Positions 24,501 to 36,045 of a stretch of DNA of 64,000 nucleotides are shown here, piece by piece. Each line of letters begins with the position of its first letter. The first letter of the stretch is position 1. Origin of the DNA: Chlamydoabsidia padenii (lineage: Eukaryota; Mucoromycota; Mucoromycetes; Mucorales; Cunninghamellaceae); contig JAIWND010000016.1 of the NCBI GenBank assembly GCA_025330725.1, positions 62,001-126,000 on the forward strand, read 5' to 3'. The translations under genes and the position numbers were made by a program. Below the pieces are notes generated by a model that ran no database searches, was not told the DNA's origin, and was given only the letters and a program-made list of their open reading frames with translations.

Positions 24501-26122
24501 CGTCATCCTCAGCTCCGTCTCAAGATGAGCAAATTGGCACAACGCTTCCCGGAATACTCTGACATACAAATCCGACAAAGACTGAAGGAATTCCTCGAGT
24601 TTCACCGACAAACTAAAACTGGTGGTGGTGGCTATTGGAAGGCAAGAGGCGGTATACCTCCAGACGAAGAAGAATTGCGAAAAATGGCTTCTCCGGAAAT
24701 GGTCTGTCTTTATGAAAGTATGCTGGTTGGTGAAAGGCACTTGCAAGATCTTGGGTATGGTGACGCTAACGATGAAGACGAAGGCGGTGATGGTGATACA
24801 AAATTGGAAGCAGAACAACAACTGGCGCCATGGTTTGCGACACGGAACTTTATCAATGCTAGTCAAGGAAAAGCAATGTTAAAGTTATATGGTGCTGGTG
24901 ATCCAACCGGCCGTGGCGAAGGTTTCAGCTTTATACGTGTCTCTATGAAGGATATCTTTTTGCGGGCTGGTGAATCTGCCGAAGAAAAACTAGGTAGGTA
25001 TAAAGACAAAATTGGAGTGGGGTCAAATGGTTAACTTTGTACAAACTGTTTTTTTTATACTAGCTCAAATTGAAGCACGGCCTAAAAGTGCTCATCGATA
25101 CAATGTGGCGGAACAGCAACAAATCTACCGAGAAGAAGTAAGTGTTGATGTGGGCCGGAAAACAACAACATTTTAATATCAACTTTTTATTATAGATTGC
25201 AAGGATCTGGAAGGCACAATTAGACGCACTTCAAAACCCAGAAGAACCTACTCTGTCTGACCATGAAGAGGAAAGCGAAATGGATGATCATGAACCCCAA
25301 AGTCCATACATGGTAATTCTTTAAAAAAAAAGACACTTTATATTCTGATGAAATATTAACATGTTTCTCTCCTTATATATAGTCACCTTCTCCAGCCACA
25401 CCATCCTATCGTCGTTATGATCGGGCATCGTCAGAAGTGGATGATGATGATATCTCTGTCACCGGTAGCTTCAGCTCCAGGACAAGTTATTATATGAACG
25501 ATCCTAACAAACACCTGGTTATTCGAAGGTTGATGCGACAGCCTGATGGTGAAAAGGTTTGGCAACAAGAAATCATCCGAGATCCTGTGGTCATAAAGTC
25601 ATACCTGCGACAGCGACAAATGATCGAAGAGGAAGCAACAACGTAAGATCATTTGTATACACAATCATTATGGATAGACCAACTCATCTCTATTATTAGA
25701 ACGGAAGCATTGGAACCTACAGATGATGCTGAAAGAAATGCTAGGATGAAGAAACGAATACAAGATCAATTGGCCAAACTAAAACGAAATGCTGAACGCC
25801 GAAAACAACGACAATTTTCCAAACAGGCAGGTTTGTTGGAAAATCCCGTCTTGGGACTGATCCGGGGCAAGCGTGGTGAAGGTGCTATGGTAAGAATACA
25901 CAAAGAAGGAGATTGGCGACTCATCATTTTGTATTATCATAGCGTCGATGCGGTAATTGTGGTCAACTCGGTCATATGAAAACGAACAAGAACTGTCCAA
26001 TGTTTTATGTGGTGAATGGCCAGCAAAATGGCCAAACGGATGGAGGCATACCGCATAATCAAGTTGGAACTCCGGCAACTCCTGCTACACCTTCCGCAGA
26101 TAATTTTACCCCTATAACTTAG
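21576..26122 (+). CDS. TAF1: TFIID subunit TAF1, fungal type without bromodomains
   Basis: Fourteen exons (21576-21644, 21803-22562, 22636-22850, 22921-23042, 23125-23146, 23236-23463, 23548-23730, 23801-24103, 24174-24993, 25064-25137, 25196-25312, 25383-25642, 25700-25889, 25943-26122) give 1180 residues. The N-terminus AGYLFGNVDEHGNLDND matches the TAF1 TBP-contact region. The acidic middle is followed by the conserved central DUF3591 domain (REKLDSKFMKINLDLNDPHM, PIMYNVDTEPHSKLPLNRF and the GEPFVLDIGDTSPFMTFGN region), a winged-helix part (RLKEFLEFHRQ), and a CCHC knuckle in the last exon (C1124, C1127, H1132, C1139). The protein ends about 40 residues later with no bromodomain, as in yeast, where Bdf1 supplies them. 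ATG 21576 is preferred over 21571, which is out of frame. Confidence 0.95.
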
Positions 26123-26507
26123 TCATCCACACCCCTCTCTGTATTTAAATTATTAAAAACTAAATAAACATCCTTTATGATCTGTAGAATTTGACACAGA
26201 TCATGCCTTTTTATTTATTTTATTTGACTGTCTTGGTGGTTAAAGGGGAAAGTTCACAGCAATGTTGATCGGTTTGTATTCGTTCGTGGTATGTATCATA
26301 TTCGATCGACTGACAATTAAATGTTATTGACAAAGGTGGACTTGATTACATAATTGTAGACCAACTTTATATCCGCCATAGCCTTTTTATGCACAGTTTA
26401 TTCCAATCGCATATACCAATGTTTTTTATATATATTTATTATGTATAACAGCTATAAATAGGGAGGGAAAGGTAAAGTAAGATAGACTAAAAGGGTGATA
26501 TCTAGAC
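26123..26507. other. Convergent 3' spacer between TAF1 and the AMACR-like gene
   Basis: The spacer is AT-rich with AATAAA-like signals (near 26162 and 26440), and no gene is seen. Confidence 0.6.
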
Positions 26508-27883
26508 CTATAATTTCGAGTCAGAGGCATCAAATACTACGTTGTTCTTGATCAGTGTTTCAATGTCTTTGCCCGAGAATCCATGACGAGAGAGTATTTG
26601 AATAGTATGAGCCCCGCCTTGTAAAAAAGAAGGATGAGTTTCATCAACAGGCCGCGCCGGTGTTCGAGATAGGAGTGGTGCCGGTTGTGGTGGATGAGCT
26701 TGACGAGGCCAGTGATTGTCAGTGAGTGTGTCAGCAGAATCATGTCCAGGTATACATTCTTCAGTCGAAAGTACCGGTGTGACACAAGCATCTGTACCAT
26801 CAAATATCCTTGTCCATTCCAGCTGGGTTTTTGATGCAAATAAAGTGGCAAACCGGGCCTTCATTGCTGGCCAGTGTTCGTTTTCAAGTTGTCCAGGAAG
26901 ATCGGTTTCGTTCAAACCCAATCCGTGGAGGAGAGCGGCATAAAACTGAGGTTCAATTGCCCCCCTATATAAAAAGATGGATTGGTGATCTTGTTTATTT
27001 TTTAATCCTTACTTACACAGCCATATATCGTTCATCCTTTGTTTTATATACTTTGTAAAAATGAGCACCACCATCCAGCATGTTGGTACCACGATCACCT
27101 GACCAGACCAATCCTTGTCGTCGCATGAGGTATGGAAACGTATTGAGGTAAGCCGTACCAGATGTCTATGCAGAATCAATTAGATACAAGAGTGTGTGTG
27201 TTTTTTTTTGGTTTTACTTTTTACCATATTAGCATCCACCACTTGTCCTTTACCAGATTTTGTTCGTTCTAGTAACGCCATAAGTATACCCATGACACAC
27301 ATCAAACCACCACCGGCGAAATCAGCTTAAAAAAAAAAAACACAGACGAGACAGAGTAAGTATATGGACAGTAGTATTTCGATTTACCTAACAAGTTCAG
27401 GGGGAAAGACGGCGGATGATCTTTACGACCAAGCATCTAACAAAAAAGTAAAGATTAGCTTTCTTTGCCATCCCTCTTTTTCATTACCTCGAGTACACCA
27501 GAGATAGCCAAATAGTTGATATCATGACCCGCAGACATCGAGCCAGTCTGACCAAATCCACTAAGACGGGCAAAGATCAATCCAGGGTTTATTTGATGTA
27601 ATTCTTGTGGCCCCAAACCTAGTTTTTCCATAACCCCAGGTCGGAAAGGATCGAGAAGGATATCAGCCGTTGTCAACAGTTTCTTGAAGACTTGAATGGC
27701 AGCTGGATTCTTCATATCGAATGCGATGGATTGCTTGTTTCTTGTTAATAGATCAATGTGGGTTGAGTTTGATCGGTCCACACGAATGACAGTGGCGCCA
27801 AAATCAGCTAGTATCATTCCAGCAAAAGGGGCAGGAGCAAGACCAGCCATCTCGTACACTGTCAGTCCGGTCAATGGAAGCAT
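26508..27883 (-). CDS. Alpha-methylacyl-CoA racemase (class III CoA-transferase family)
   Basis: Five exons (27488-27883, 27388-27436, 27225-27325, 27017-27165, 26508-26964) give 383 residues, matching AMACR length (about 382). The opening [20 protein letters not shown], then [32 protein letters not shown] and [11 protein letters not shown] are diagnostic. The catalytic His (about 120, in GHD) and Asp (about 150, in ADFAGGG) are both present, and VDANMTSGTAYL follows. The enzyme would epimerise 2-methylacyl-CoA esters so that branched chains can enter beta-oxidation, in mitochondria or peroxisomes. The C-terminus ends SKL, a canonical PTS1, which points to peroxisomes. Two motif copies lie 140-300 bp upstream. 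Confidence 0.92.
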
Positions 27884-28365
27884 ATCAAGTCGTTTGATTG
27901 TTGTTAATGTTGTTGGTAAATGGGCTGGTTAAAGTGGGTGTCAATCGAGGGCAGAAAAAAAAAAAGTGTGGGGAAGAGAGAGAAAAAGATGAAATAATCT
28001 TTTTTGGCCTCTTTTGAATGATTGTGAAACCCCGACAATCACAGAGTCTTGGCTTTTTGCCTCCCCCCACTAATATCACCTACCAACTAAACAAGACATT
28101 ATGGTATATTCTCAAGTGAAAAGCAATCCTTCACTTTACGAAAACAAAAGTACGCGATATCTATGTTTGACGGGTTTTGAAATTTCTTTGTCCAAACCCA
28201 GGTGGTGGGTGTTCAGACAAATCGAGCGGGGTCGGGATGTAAATCGGATGGGAATCATGCAGAGATATACACAGCATGTAAAAACAAAGTAGATATGATA
28301 AAACATGGGCTAATAACAAATATATTTTTATTGATTAATTAAACAATTGATTCTAAACTATTATA
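27884..28365. other. Promoter region of the AMACR-like gene and 3' end of the peptidase gene
   Basis: The spacer holds two motif-like copies: TGAAACCCCGACAAT at 28025-28039 (minus orientation) and GACGGGTTTTGAAATT at 28169-28184 (plus orientation). A plus-strand frame at 28101-28292 has no family features. No other gene is seen. Confidence 0.5.
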
Positions 28366-30910
28366 TTAGACTTGATTAGAGTGGTTGTTAGTGAAGCGAT
28401 CAATCCAGCCGATAACTATACATAAAAACAAGATTAGTTAAGACAATGGTAACAATAATTTTTTTTTTTTTTTTTTCAGTTTTTTACCTTCATGGTGCCA
28501 TTTCAAAGAATTGGCAGGTTTGAGGACCCAGTGATTTTCATCCTTGAAGTAAAGTAGTCTTGATGGAATACCTTGACGTTGTAGAGCCGTAAATACAGAG
28601 AACCCTTCACCATCGACTAATCGATAATCTTCCCCGCCTATTAAATAAAGTAAAGTGTGAGTACAAATAACTAACTACTATAGACAGCTTCCCCCTCCTT
28701 TACCATGAATGACCAGTGTCGGTGTTTTCCAATTTTGCACATAGTTAGATGGTGAGAATTTTTCATAAATCTTACGAGCTTCGGGATCATAAGCAGGGCC
28801 ACCAAACTATGCATAAAGAAGAATTAGTCATTGATGGTTGCCATTGTGTGTGTGTTTATACCTCTTTTTCGGGGAAATAGAGTTCATCTAATTATATGCC
28901 AAGTAAAGATTAGTTTCCTTTTCCTCTGTTTATGGTATATATTACCTGTTGTATAGTATGCAGTGGTGGTATTGAATATCCCATCATGACTGATCAATGC
29001 CTTGAAGCGATCGGTGTTTCCATTCATATAGTTGATCATAGTAGCTCCATAACTAGCACCTAAAGCCACCACATTATCACCATCCAAATAACTATACTTT
29101 TCCAGAGCCACGTCCAGACCAGTCATCATATCTTCATAAGGGTAAGAAAACCAGTTCTTTTCAATAGCATCACAGAATGCTTGACCGTACCCTGTGGATC
29201 CATGGGGATTGACAGCCACCACCACATAACCAGCAGAAGCAATGACTTGATAGTTCCATCGTGTTGACCAACTATCGTTCCAAGCACCTTGTGGGCCCCC
29301 ATGGCAATAGAGGGCAACGCGGTACTTCTTGCTAGGATCCAACCCATGAGGCTTGACCAACCAACTATGGACACTGTCACCCAAAGCGCCTGTAAAAGTG
29401 AATTCTTCGGGAGTCGATAACGAGAATGCATCCAGTCCACTTTTTAAAGCATCGGACATCGCATGTCGATGGAGATCACCAGTGGCCAAATCCAAAGAGT
29501 GAGCAATAAGAGGATGATTCATGGAGGACACAGTAAAGAGTAGCGAGTTTGTTTGTTCGATAAAAAACACACCCGAGACAGCATGATCATTGGTCAAAGT
29601 CGAGATGGATTCCGTCGCCAAGTCGATAGCAAATAATTTGACCCGTCCCATTTCTTGAGCCACTACATAAAGCACCGATTCATCGCTGGAGAAGATCAGT
29701 TCAGATGGACTACGATCCCAATCGTTGGCTACTTGTACCCGAGTCTTGGTTTTTTGATCATAAATCACGATACGGTTGCGATCTGATTCGTATTGAGGTA
29801 CCTTCATTTGGAAATAAGCTAGTCGACCGGATTTAGGAGCAAAAGTAGGATTGGAACTGGCAGCTGGAATATCATTATTTATAACCAAAGGTGTACCAGA
29901 CTTATCATCATTATTGTTGAGTGATAGGGTGTAGATATGTTGAGATGTTTGCCAAGCATTGTCGCGTGAAGTGATCTTGGAAACAAAGGCAAGTTCATTA
30001 CCTACAAAAACATAAATGTTAGTTCCCTTTTTCCAACTACCACACTTTGTGTATCAACTTACCATCTTTTGATATGGCATAATCAGATGCATCACCAGTA
30101 GGGAATAGAGGACATTGCTAAATGAGATCAACAAGTTAGTTACCTTCAACAACCCTCTTTTTTTCTACTTACCAATCCAGTTCCTTTTAACAAATTACGA
30201 GGAGTACCCTTCAATTGATACCGACCATCCACCAATTCCAAAGAGATAGAGAAAAGAGTATTACGCTTTTCAGTGACAAACGTGTCCCAGTGTCTATGTC
30301 AAAAAAACTAGTCAGTATAAAGCGATACCCCACCCCTTCATATACTATTACCTGATCATCAATTCATCAAACACCATCGCAGTATCCTTCTTTGTTTCCT
30401 TGACCTTTTCATCCTTGTCCTTTGTTTCTTGTAAAGTGACCACGTCGGGATGCACCATGGAAGAGAATACCAAGAATTGACGTTCATGGTTGTATTTGAT
30501 ATCACCAAACGCCACAGGGAAATCAGTCAAAGCATAAGGTTCTTGTTGTCCATGAATATCCATCACATATAATTGAGTCACAGGTTCATCTGTTTTCTTC
30601 CAAAGATAAGCAACATGACAGTCATCCAAGAAGAAGGGTTCTGAATGAGTTTCACCCCAAGCTGCCGTCGTTAATGCTTTCACTGTCGATGTTTTCAAGT
30701 TGAGCAAATATAGATGTTTTTGAGTCTATAACATAATATAACAGCGTCTTTAGTATTTTTGTTTCATAATGAGTCTTGTTTTCTTACCTGGTTCTTTTCT
30801 ATACTGTATTGTGATTCAGCATAAACAGCATAGTCGCCAGAGGGATTAGGTTGGACACCACCAGGACGAGGAAGGGCCACTAATTGCTCAGGAGAAAAGT
30901 TGCGTGTCAT
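28366..30910 (-). CDS. Serine peptidase of family S9C (dipeptidyl-peptidase 5 / acylaminoacyl-peptidase-like)
   Basis: Nine exons (30788-30910, 30352-30725, 30173-30293, 30063-30117, 28946-30001, 28862-28887, 28704-28806, 28488-28637, 28366-28415) give 685 residues. Residues 1 to about 420 form a WD-like beta-propeller. The alpha/beta-hydrolase part has the oxyanion region YCHGGPQGAWNDSWSTRWN, the nucleophile elbow LGASYGA (Ser541), Asp623 in HGGEDYR and His655 in DENHWVL, so the triad is complete. DPP5 enzymes release X-Ala or X-Gly dipeptides. Secreted fungal DPP5 begins with a signal peptide; this protein starts MTRNFSPEQLVAL with none, so it is probably cytosolic. The ATG at 30910 follows a T-rich leader. 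Confidence 0.9.
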
Positions 30911-31627
30911 GGTAAAATGATACAATAAAAAGAAGAAGGAGAAGAAAAAAAAAGTGAGATGAGTCCTTTTTATGTATAGATTTACAAGCGGGGAATTAAA
31001 AAAAGGGTGGGAAAAAGGTACGACTTTATTTTTTTTAGAATCTTGATAAATCAAAATTTTACACCTTCAGACGTGAGTTGGTATTGCCCGTTATTCTTTG
31101 TGAATGGCATACAGTATGTATGTATTACTATTAAAAAAAAAAAAAACATAAACACAAACATATGCATGGTGAATGATTCCCCAGGGATGATGGCGAATAC
31201 AACAACAGGGCCCGTTTCATCGGGCAAAACGGTCGTTCACCAAACCCAAAAATGGATGATTATTTCCTATTATGTACCAAAGTTAATCGGCCCCAAAAAC
31301 AAGGTCCGCATACCAATGACAGAAGGACACAATAGGGGTAAATAAAAATCAACAAGTTTATTATATGAAGAATTGATGATAGTAATCTAAAAGTACACTA
31401 CGCAGGGATAAGCCAGATCTATACTAGAGAAGTGAGGTGATTAGATAAATATAAAAAAAAAAAGGGGGGGGGAAAGAAAGTATCATATCTTTATCAATGA
31501 AGCTGTCAAAAAGCAATTTAGTTCATGTTATTTTATTTTTTTACAGTGATAGTTTGTCTTGTTTACCTTTCTAAATCCTAGTTTTGACCTAATTCACATG
31601 ATCATGATGTGGTTGATGACTGTGGGT
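30911..31627. other. Spacer between the S9C peptidase and the copper-fist gene
   Basis: The spacer holds the peptidase promoter, with AAGCGGGGAATTAAA at 30986-31000 about 80 bp upstream of its ATG, and the 3' end of the copper-fist gene. Homopolymers lie around 31135 and 31455. No gene is supported. Confidence 0.55.
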
Positions 31628-32949
31628 TTATGTTGTTGGAGTAAGTTGATTCTGATAAGATGATCTTCGCGATACAGATGATGATGGGACTTGTTGATAA
31701 TCCATATCGTCAGTATCAAAGTCAACAGGAGGATGAGAGAGATGATAAGTGTCGGCGGAGAATTCATTGTAGATCTGATTCATCAATTCTTCAGAAGTTC
31801 TATTAGTAAGTTCCCCCAGGACAGCAGATTGATCGATAGTTTGTTCTTCTGATTTGTAAACTGGTGTATCCGAGTCCAAGTCATCTGAAGGGTCGTGAAT
31901 GGGAATGATGGATTGCAGACCAGCTGGAGATGATTGTATGGTATGTTGTTGTGGAGAGAAAGTACACGATGCCTTTGGTGTGTTAGTTCCCGTATTAGGT
32001 GTTGTATAAGGTGATGATGTGGTAGATGAGTGTATTGAGTCATAAGTAGTGGATGGTGAAATATCTGTATGATGATGATGATGATGATGATGGCTGACAT
32101 TTGAATTAGTACTAGATGGGATAACAAGTCGTAATGGATGACTAGTTGTAGTTGGTGGTTGTGACATTGTTGAAGAAGCAATATCATGATGTAGATCAAA
32201 ATTGGCCAAAGGAGAAGATACAGTAGTAGTAGTAGTAGTAGTTGGTGGAGTCACAGTACCATCTGAACTTCCAGAAGATAAATAACCAAAATCAACTTGA
32301 TTAGATCGATTTTCAAAGGTACATATACAATAAGATGGTGAGCGATCACAACGTGTACAAGGGTTTGATAAAAGATCTACATGAGAATCGGTTAATAAAA
32401 AAAAAATGAGATTTGATGATGACTAGTTTACTTACTTTTAATTTGTAAATCTTGTTGTTGAATCAGATCAGAGTGTTCGATTTCAGATGATGGTGGAGAT
32501 GTTGATTGAGGAGAGATTGTTGTAGTTGGAGAAGCAATAGTAGTAACAGGAGATCCATTAGGAGGAGGGGAAGGAGTGGATAAGACTACAAAAGATGATT
32601 AGATGACTTCATTGAGCTTATACTGTTTATTTTTTCATCATGTTCTTACCATCTGACTTTTTGTGACACAGACATTTTATATGCACTTGTTTGGTCTTCC
32701 GTAGATTCCTACAATGAGCACACTGAGAGACAGGTCGTCCTTTTTTACGTATTTCCATTAATTCCCGTTCAGCGTGTTGGCAGCCAGAAGATCGATGTCC
32801 CTTTTTTTTTCATAGAGTCATATCAGCAAGGTTAGTATTAGTAAGAATACTTATATTCATATATATATATATATATATATATTTACCTTTATACAAGTCA
32901 AACAGGCAAACTTTCTGACCGTACCTTCTTCATCAGTAATGTAAACCAT
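31628..32949 (-). CDS. Copper-fist DNA-binding transcription factor
   Basis: Four exons (32887-32949, 32650-32800, 32436-32585, 31628-32376) give 370 residues. The N-terminal copper fist has Cys16 and Cys19 (FACLTCIKGHRSSGCQH), the minor-groove KKGRP hook, and then SQCAHCRNLRKTKQVHIKCLCH, the zinc and copper ligand set of Ace1/Mac1/Cuf1/GRISEA. The rest is Ser/Thr/Pro-rich with a His run. A second cysteine cluster CTRCDRSPSYCIC lies near residue 130 and may be a metal sensor. Family members switch copper uptake or detoxification genes; which one applies here cannot be told. An insertion of DEEG after MVYIT makes the N-terminus slightly longer than the family norm. The gene is divergent from RPS29. 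Confidence 0.88.
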
Positions 32950-33460
32950 GGTGAGGCAGACCTACACAAGTGCAGGAAGCCTTTAAATCTTGTTTAGATT
33001 CCCGTAAAATTTGTTGTTGTAACACGACTGTGATTTAAATCAAAGGGGACAAAATAAAAAAATAAAATAAAAAAGTACCACGTTGGTTAATATCAACTTT
33101 TTTGTATCGTTTCTTTTTTTTTTTTTTTTTTACTTACATTTGACGAAGGGGGGTTAATTCACCTTAATATAAAAGTAATACCCAACTTCACTTGTTCGAT
33201 TTTAATATACAATGTTTTAAAAAAGTATAATGTTTCCAGTTGTACTCTATTAATAGGATATAAAAAGATTACAAGTGGAAGGGGGGTAAAGATAAGGTGT
33301 GATAAAAAAAGAAGAAAAGGAGAGAAGAAAGAAAACAACTGCCAAGGCTGACCAAAGAAAGATCATGGAAATCGGGGTTTGAAAAATGTTGATCAAGAGG
33401 ATTAATTGGAATTAAGCCACTGGATTTTCTTTCCTTCTTTCTTTCTTTATAATTAACAAC
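32950..33460. other. Divergent promoter of the copper-fist and RPS29 genes
   Basis: The 511-bp spacer has a T run at 33114-33130 and one strong motif (ATCGGGGTTTGAAAAA at 33371-33386), 75 bp upstream of the RPS29 ATG. No gene is seen. Confidence 0.55.
33371..33386 (+). promoter_or_regulatory. CGGGGTTTGAAAAA motif upstream of RPS29
   Basis: This copy of the recurrent element is in gene orientation, 75 bp upstream of the ribosomal protein start codon. T-rich pyrimidine tracts follow before the ATG. Confidence 0.45.
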
Positions 33461-33829
33461 ATGGCCCACGCTAACGTTTGGAACTCTCGCCCTAAAACTT
33501 ATGGTAAAGGCTCTCGCCAATGGTAAGTAATAGTTGATAATAATCTTGTTACATAAATATGACTTGACTAAAAAGTACTTTTTATGTTGTTTTGTGATAC
33601 CCTCTCTAGTCGTGTATGTGCTCATCAAGCTGGTTTGATTCGCAAGTACAACCTCAACATTTGTCGACAATGTTTCCGTGAATATGCCAATGATATTGGT
33701 TTCCACAAGGTAATAAAAGGAGGAGAAGGGGGAGGGGGAGGGGTTAATAAGGACTGAACTGATTTTTTTTTATTTAAAAAATTTCCCTTTGACACTCTTC
33801 ACCTGTCAAACTTATAATAGTACCGTTAA
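33461..33829 (+). CDS. RPS29: 40S ribosomal protein S29 (uS14)
   Basis: Three exons (33461-33522, 33610-33709, 33821-33829) give 56 residues, the exact family length. The chain reads [20 protein letters not shown], then [20 protein letters not shown] and [16 protein letters not shown]. The four zinc-binding cysteines (CxxC...CxxC) are all present. The last exon encodes only Tyr-Arg-stop. The protein sits in the 40S head near the decoding region. The gene is too short to appear as one open frame, but every junction restores the family sequence. Confidence 0.97.
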
Positions 33830-34071
33830 AATCGAAACAACATCTAAATTTGGATGTATCCACTCTGGCATAGTATTATTTTATTACCTTCATATCCTAT
33901 TACCTAGATTAGTCAACTCTTTTGCTTGGGTTTCTCTTCCAAATCCTTGAATTGGAACCATAATAAACTGAAACCCATCACTTGTATCAATATAAAGAAT
34001 ATCTAATCTCCTTCCCACTCTCTCTCTCTCTCTCTCTTCTTTCTTTATTACTTATTACTATTATTTTGACA

Positions 34072-35083
34072 ATGGCAGGATTTACAACATTTACATTAAC
34101 GAACCCCATTGTACTTACTATTTCTATTCTGGCTGCAGTAAGTGATCATCATAATATTATGCATATAAACTCAATTTTATGTAGATTGGCTGGTTTATTC
34201 TCTTTGTTGGTGGTTGTGTTGCTGCTTTCCATGGTATAACATGGTGGATCATTATTTATAATCTCTTTGTGGTGGTACTTGTATTTGTTGGTACTGGATG
34301 TTCTAAATTGGCGAATTACAAGAATATGGTATGTAAGAAAAATAGTATGAATGAAACAAAAACACTAACATTATATATAATAATAAATAGGTGATGATAT
34401 TACTGACTATCAGTATTGTCTATTTAACTTACTTGATCCCTATTCTTTTGGATGCTGAACCCATTGGTGCAAGAGCTGCTGCTGGTGGTGCTATCATTTT
34501 GATCATTTGTGAAGTAAGTAAATCATCTTTATCTTTCCTCTTCTTATCTATCTAATACTTGACTATTATAAATCTAGTTTTTGTGGATCTTTTTGTTTGG
34601 ATCTGATGAAGAATCTTGGGTTCATCAAACTACTTACCGCTATAATGATGCTGGACCTAACATCACAACCCCTGCTGTCATTCAACGTCAATGGGATCGT
34701 ACCAGTCTCTCTGGTAATAGTCGCAAAAACCAAAACAGCCCTTTGCCTCAATTCAAAGAAAAGAATCATATCGATGATAGTAACTTTTCTCAAGCCACTG
34801 CTTTGCATAATTGTAAGTACATTTTATTGGTTACCTCTTATTTTAACCATTTGTCTTTTCTTTTTCTTCCTTAGATCAAGCTAGCCCTGATGACCCTAAT
34901 GAACTGTCATTTGAAAAGAATGAAGTTTTGGACATTTTGGACCGTAAAGGAAACTGGTGGCAAGCAAGGAAGGCGGACGGATCTACTGGTATTGTCCCAT
35001 CTAATTATGTAAGTTGGATTTGAAATGATGATACAAGACTGATACTAACTAACCTTGTTATCCATTGATAGTTTAACTCCTAA
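34072..35083 (+). CDS. SHO1: Osmosensor adaptor Sho1 (four TM segments plus SH3)
   Basis: Six exons (34072-34137, 34185-34328, 34391-34513, 34578-34812, 34875-35008, 35072-35083) give 237 residues. Four membrane segments are visible in residues 10-120 ([71 protein letters not shown]). The C-terminal SH3 domain carries the ALYDY-equivalent [15 protein letters not shown], the WW pair in [11 protein letters not shown] and the closing GIVPSNYF. Sho1 is a plasma-membrane scaffold of the HOG pathway; its SH3 binds the MAPKK Pbs2. It is shorter than yeast Sho1 (367 residues), mainly in the linker. The last exon codes only Phe-Asn-Ser-stop. Confidence 0.95.
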
Positions 35084-35877
35084 GTAGCATTGATTAGTTA
35101 TTGTTATTATGTTAGTTACATTTACATATTATAATACTTTAATAAACTTTATTATTTTACAATACATAGGATGATGATAACTATAACTACTTTTAAAACT
35201 AATTACTATCTATGTTTGTACTACTAATACATTATGTGATATCCAGTCAGTCGAATTCATACAAGGGTTGTATAATTGGCTAATACCCATGATTCCAAGT
35301 AATCCCAAACCCATGATTCCAAAAGACAGTTGTTTCCCCCCCCCGTTGTTGTATTCCTATTCATTACATGTCTCTAGGCAGCCGGTGAGTCTACTGTTGT
35401 TTCAGATGTATAAAAGTATTTCAATAAGAGGGATTAACAATCGTACCTTTTTATTTTTCCATCTTTGGTTTTACTTACGTTTGTATCAAGTGAGTGGGTA
35501 TGGCAGGTCAACATACATCTTGAGGTCAGTAAGGGCATTGTCGAATTCGAGGGGAATTAACTTGGAAAAGACAAGAAGAATTCATGAACCAGCTATTACG
35601 TTCGTTGATCCAGGATTTGCTTTTCGCTTGTTTGATGAAACAGATGTATGAGATAGAATAGACCTTTATATTCCAGTTGCAAAGTCAAAGAAGAGAGAAA
35701 GCAAGAGGTCCCTTGAGTCATATTGCAATCGCCGATTTAATTGGATTTGATGCAGAGTGGATGCCCGTTGGTGATCTACCATATTAATGGGTAAACAACG
35801 TCTATATAAAGTGGCGATGTTTCTTTCACTAGGAAGATCAGCCATAGTGGTTCATGACACTTTTTTGGTTATGCCGG

Positions 35878-35915
<38 letters not shown>

Positions 35916-36045
35916 TATTCCCTGATAGAGGGGCTTTTCAAATCAAGATGGGACATTATTTTATTTCTTTCATAAATATGAGATACTATACTATACAAAG
36001 ACTAATAAACAAATCATACACTAAATGGATAAAGGGGGGAGATGT
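35084..36045. other. Spacer, no confident gene
   Basis: The spacer lies between the convergent Sho1 and ACBD5-like genes. A plus-strand frame at 35268-35651 (127 codons) and possible splice signals around 35515 do not produce a recognisable protein. A (TA)n run lies at 35880-35909. I see nothing else. Confidence 0.5.
35880..35909. repeat. (TA)n microsatellite
   Basis: About 15 TA units lie in the Sho1/ACBD5-like spacer. Confidence 0.85.

Noticed and set aside
35268..35651. Plus-strand 127-codon frame after Sho1
   Set aside because: It shows no recognisable protein and no consistent exon structure.
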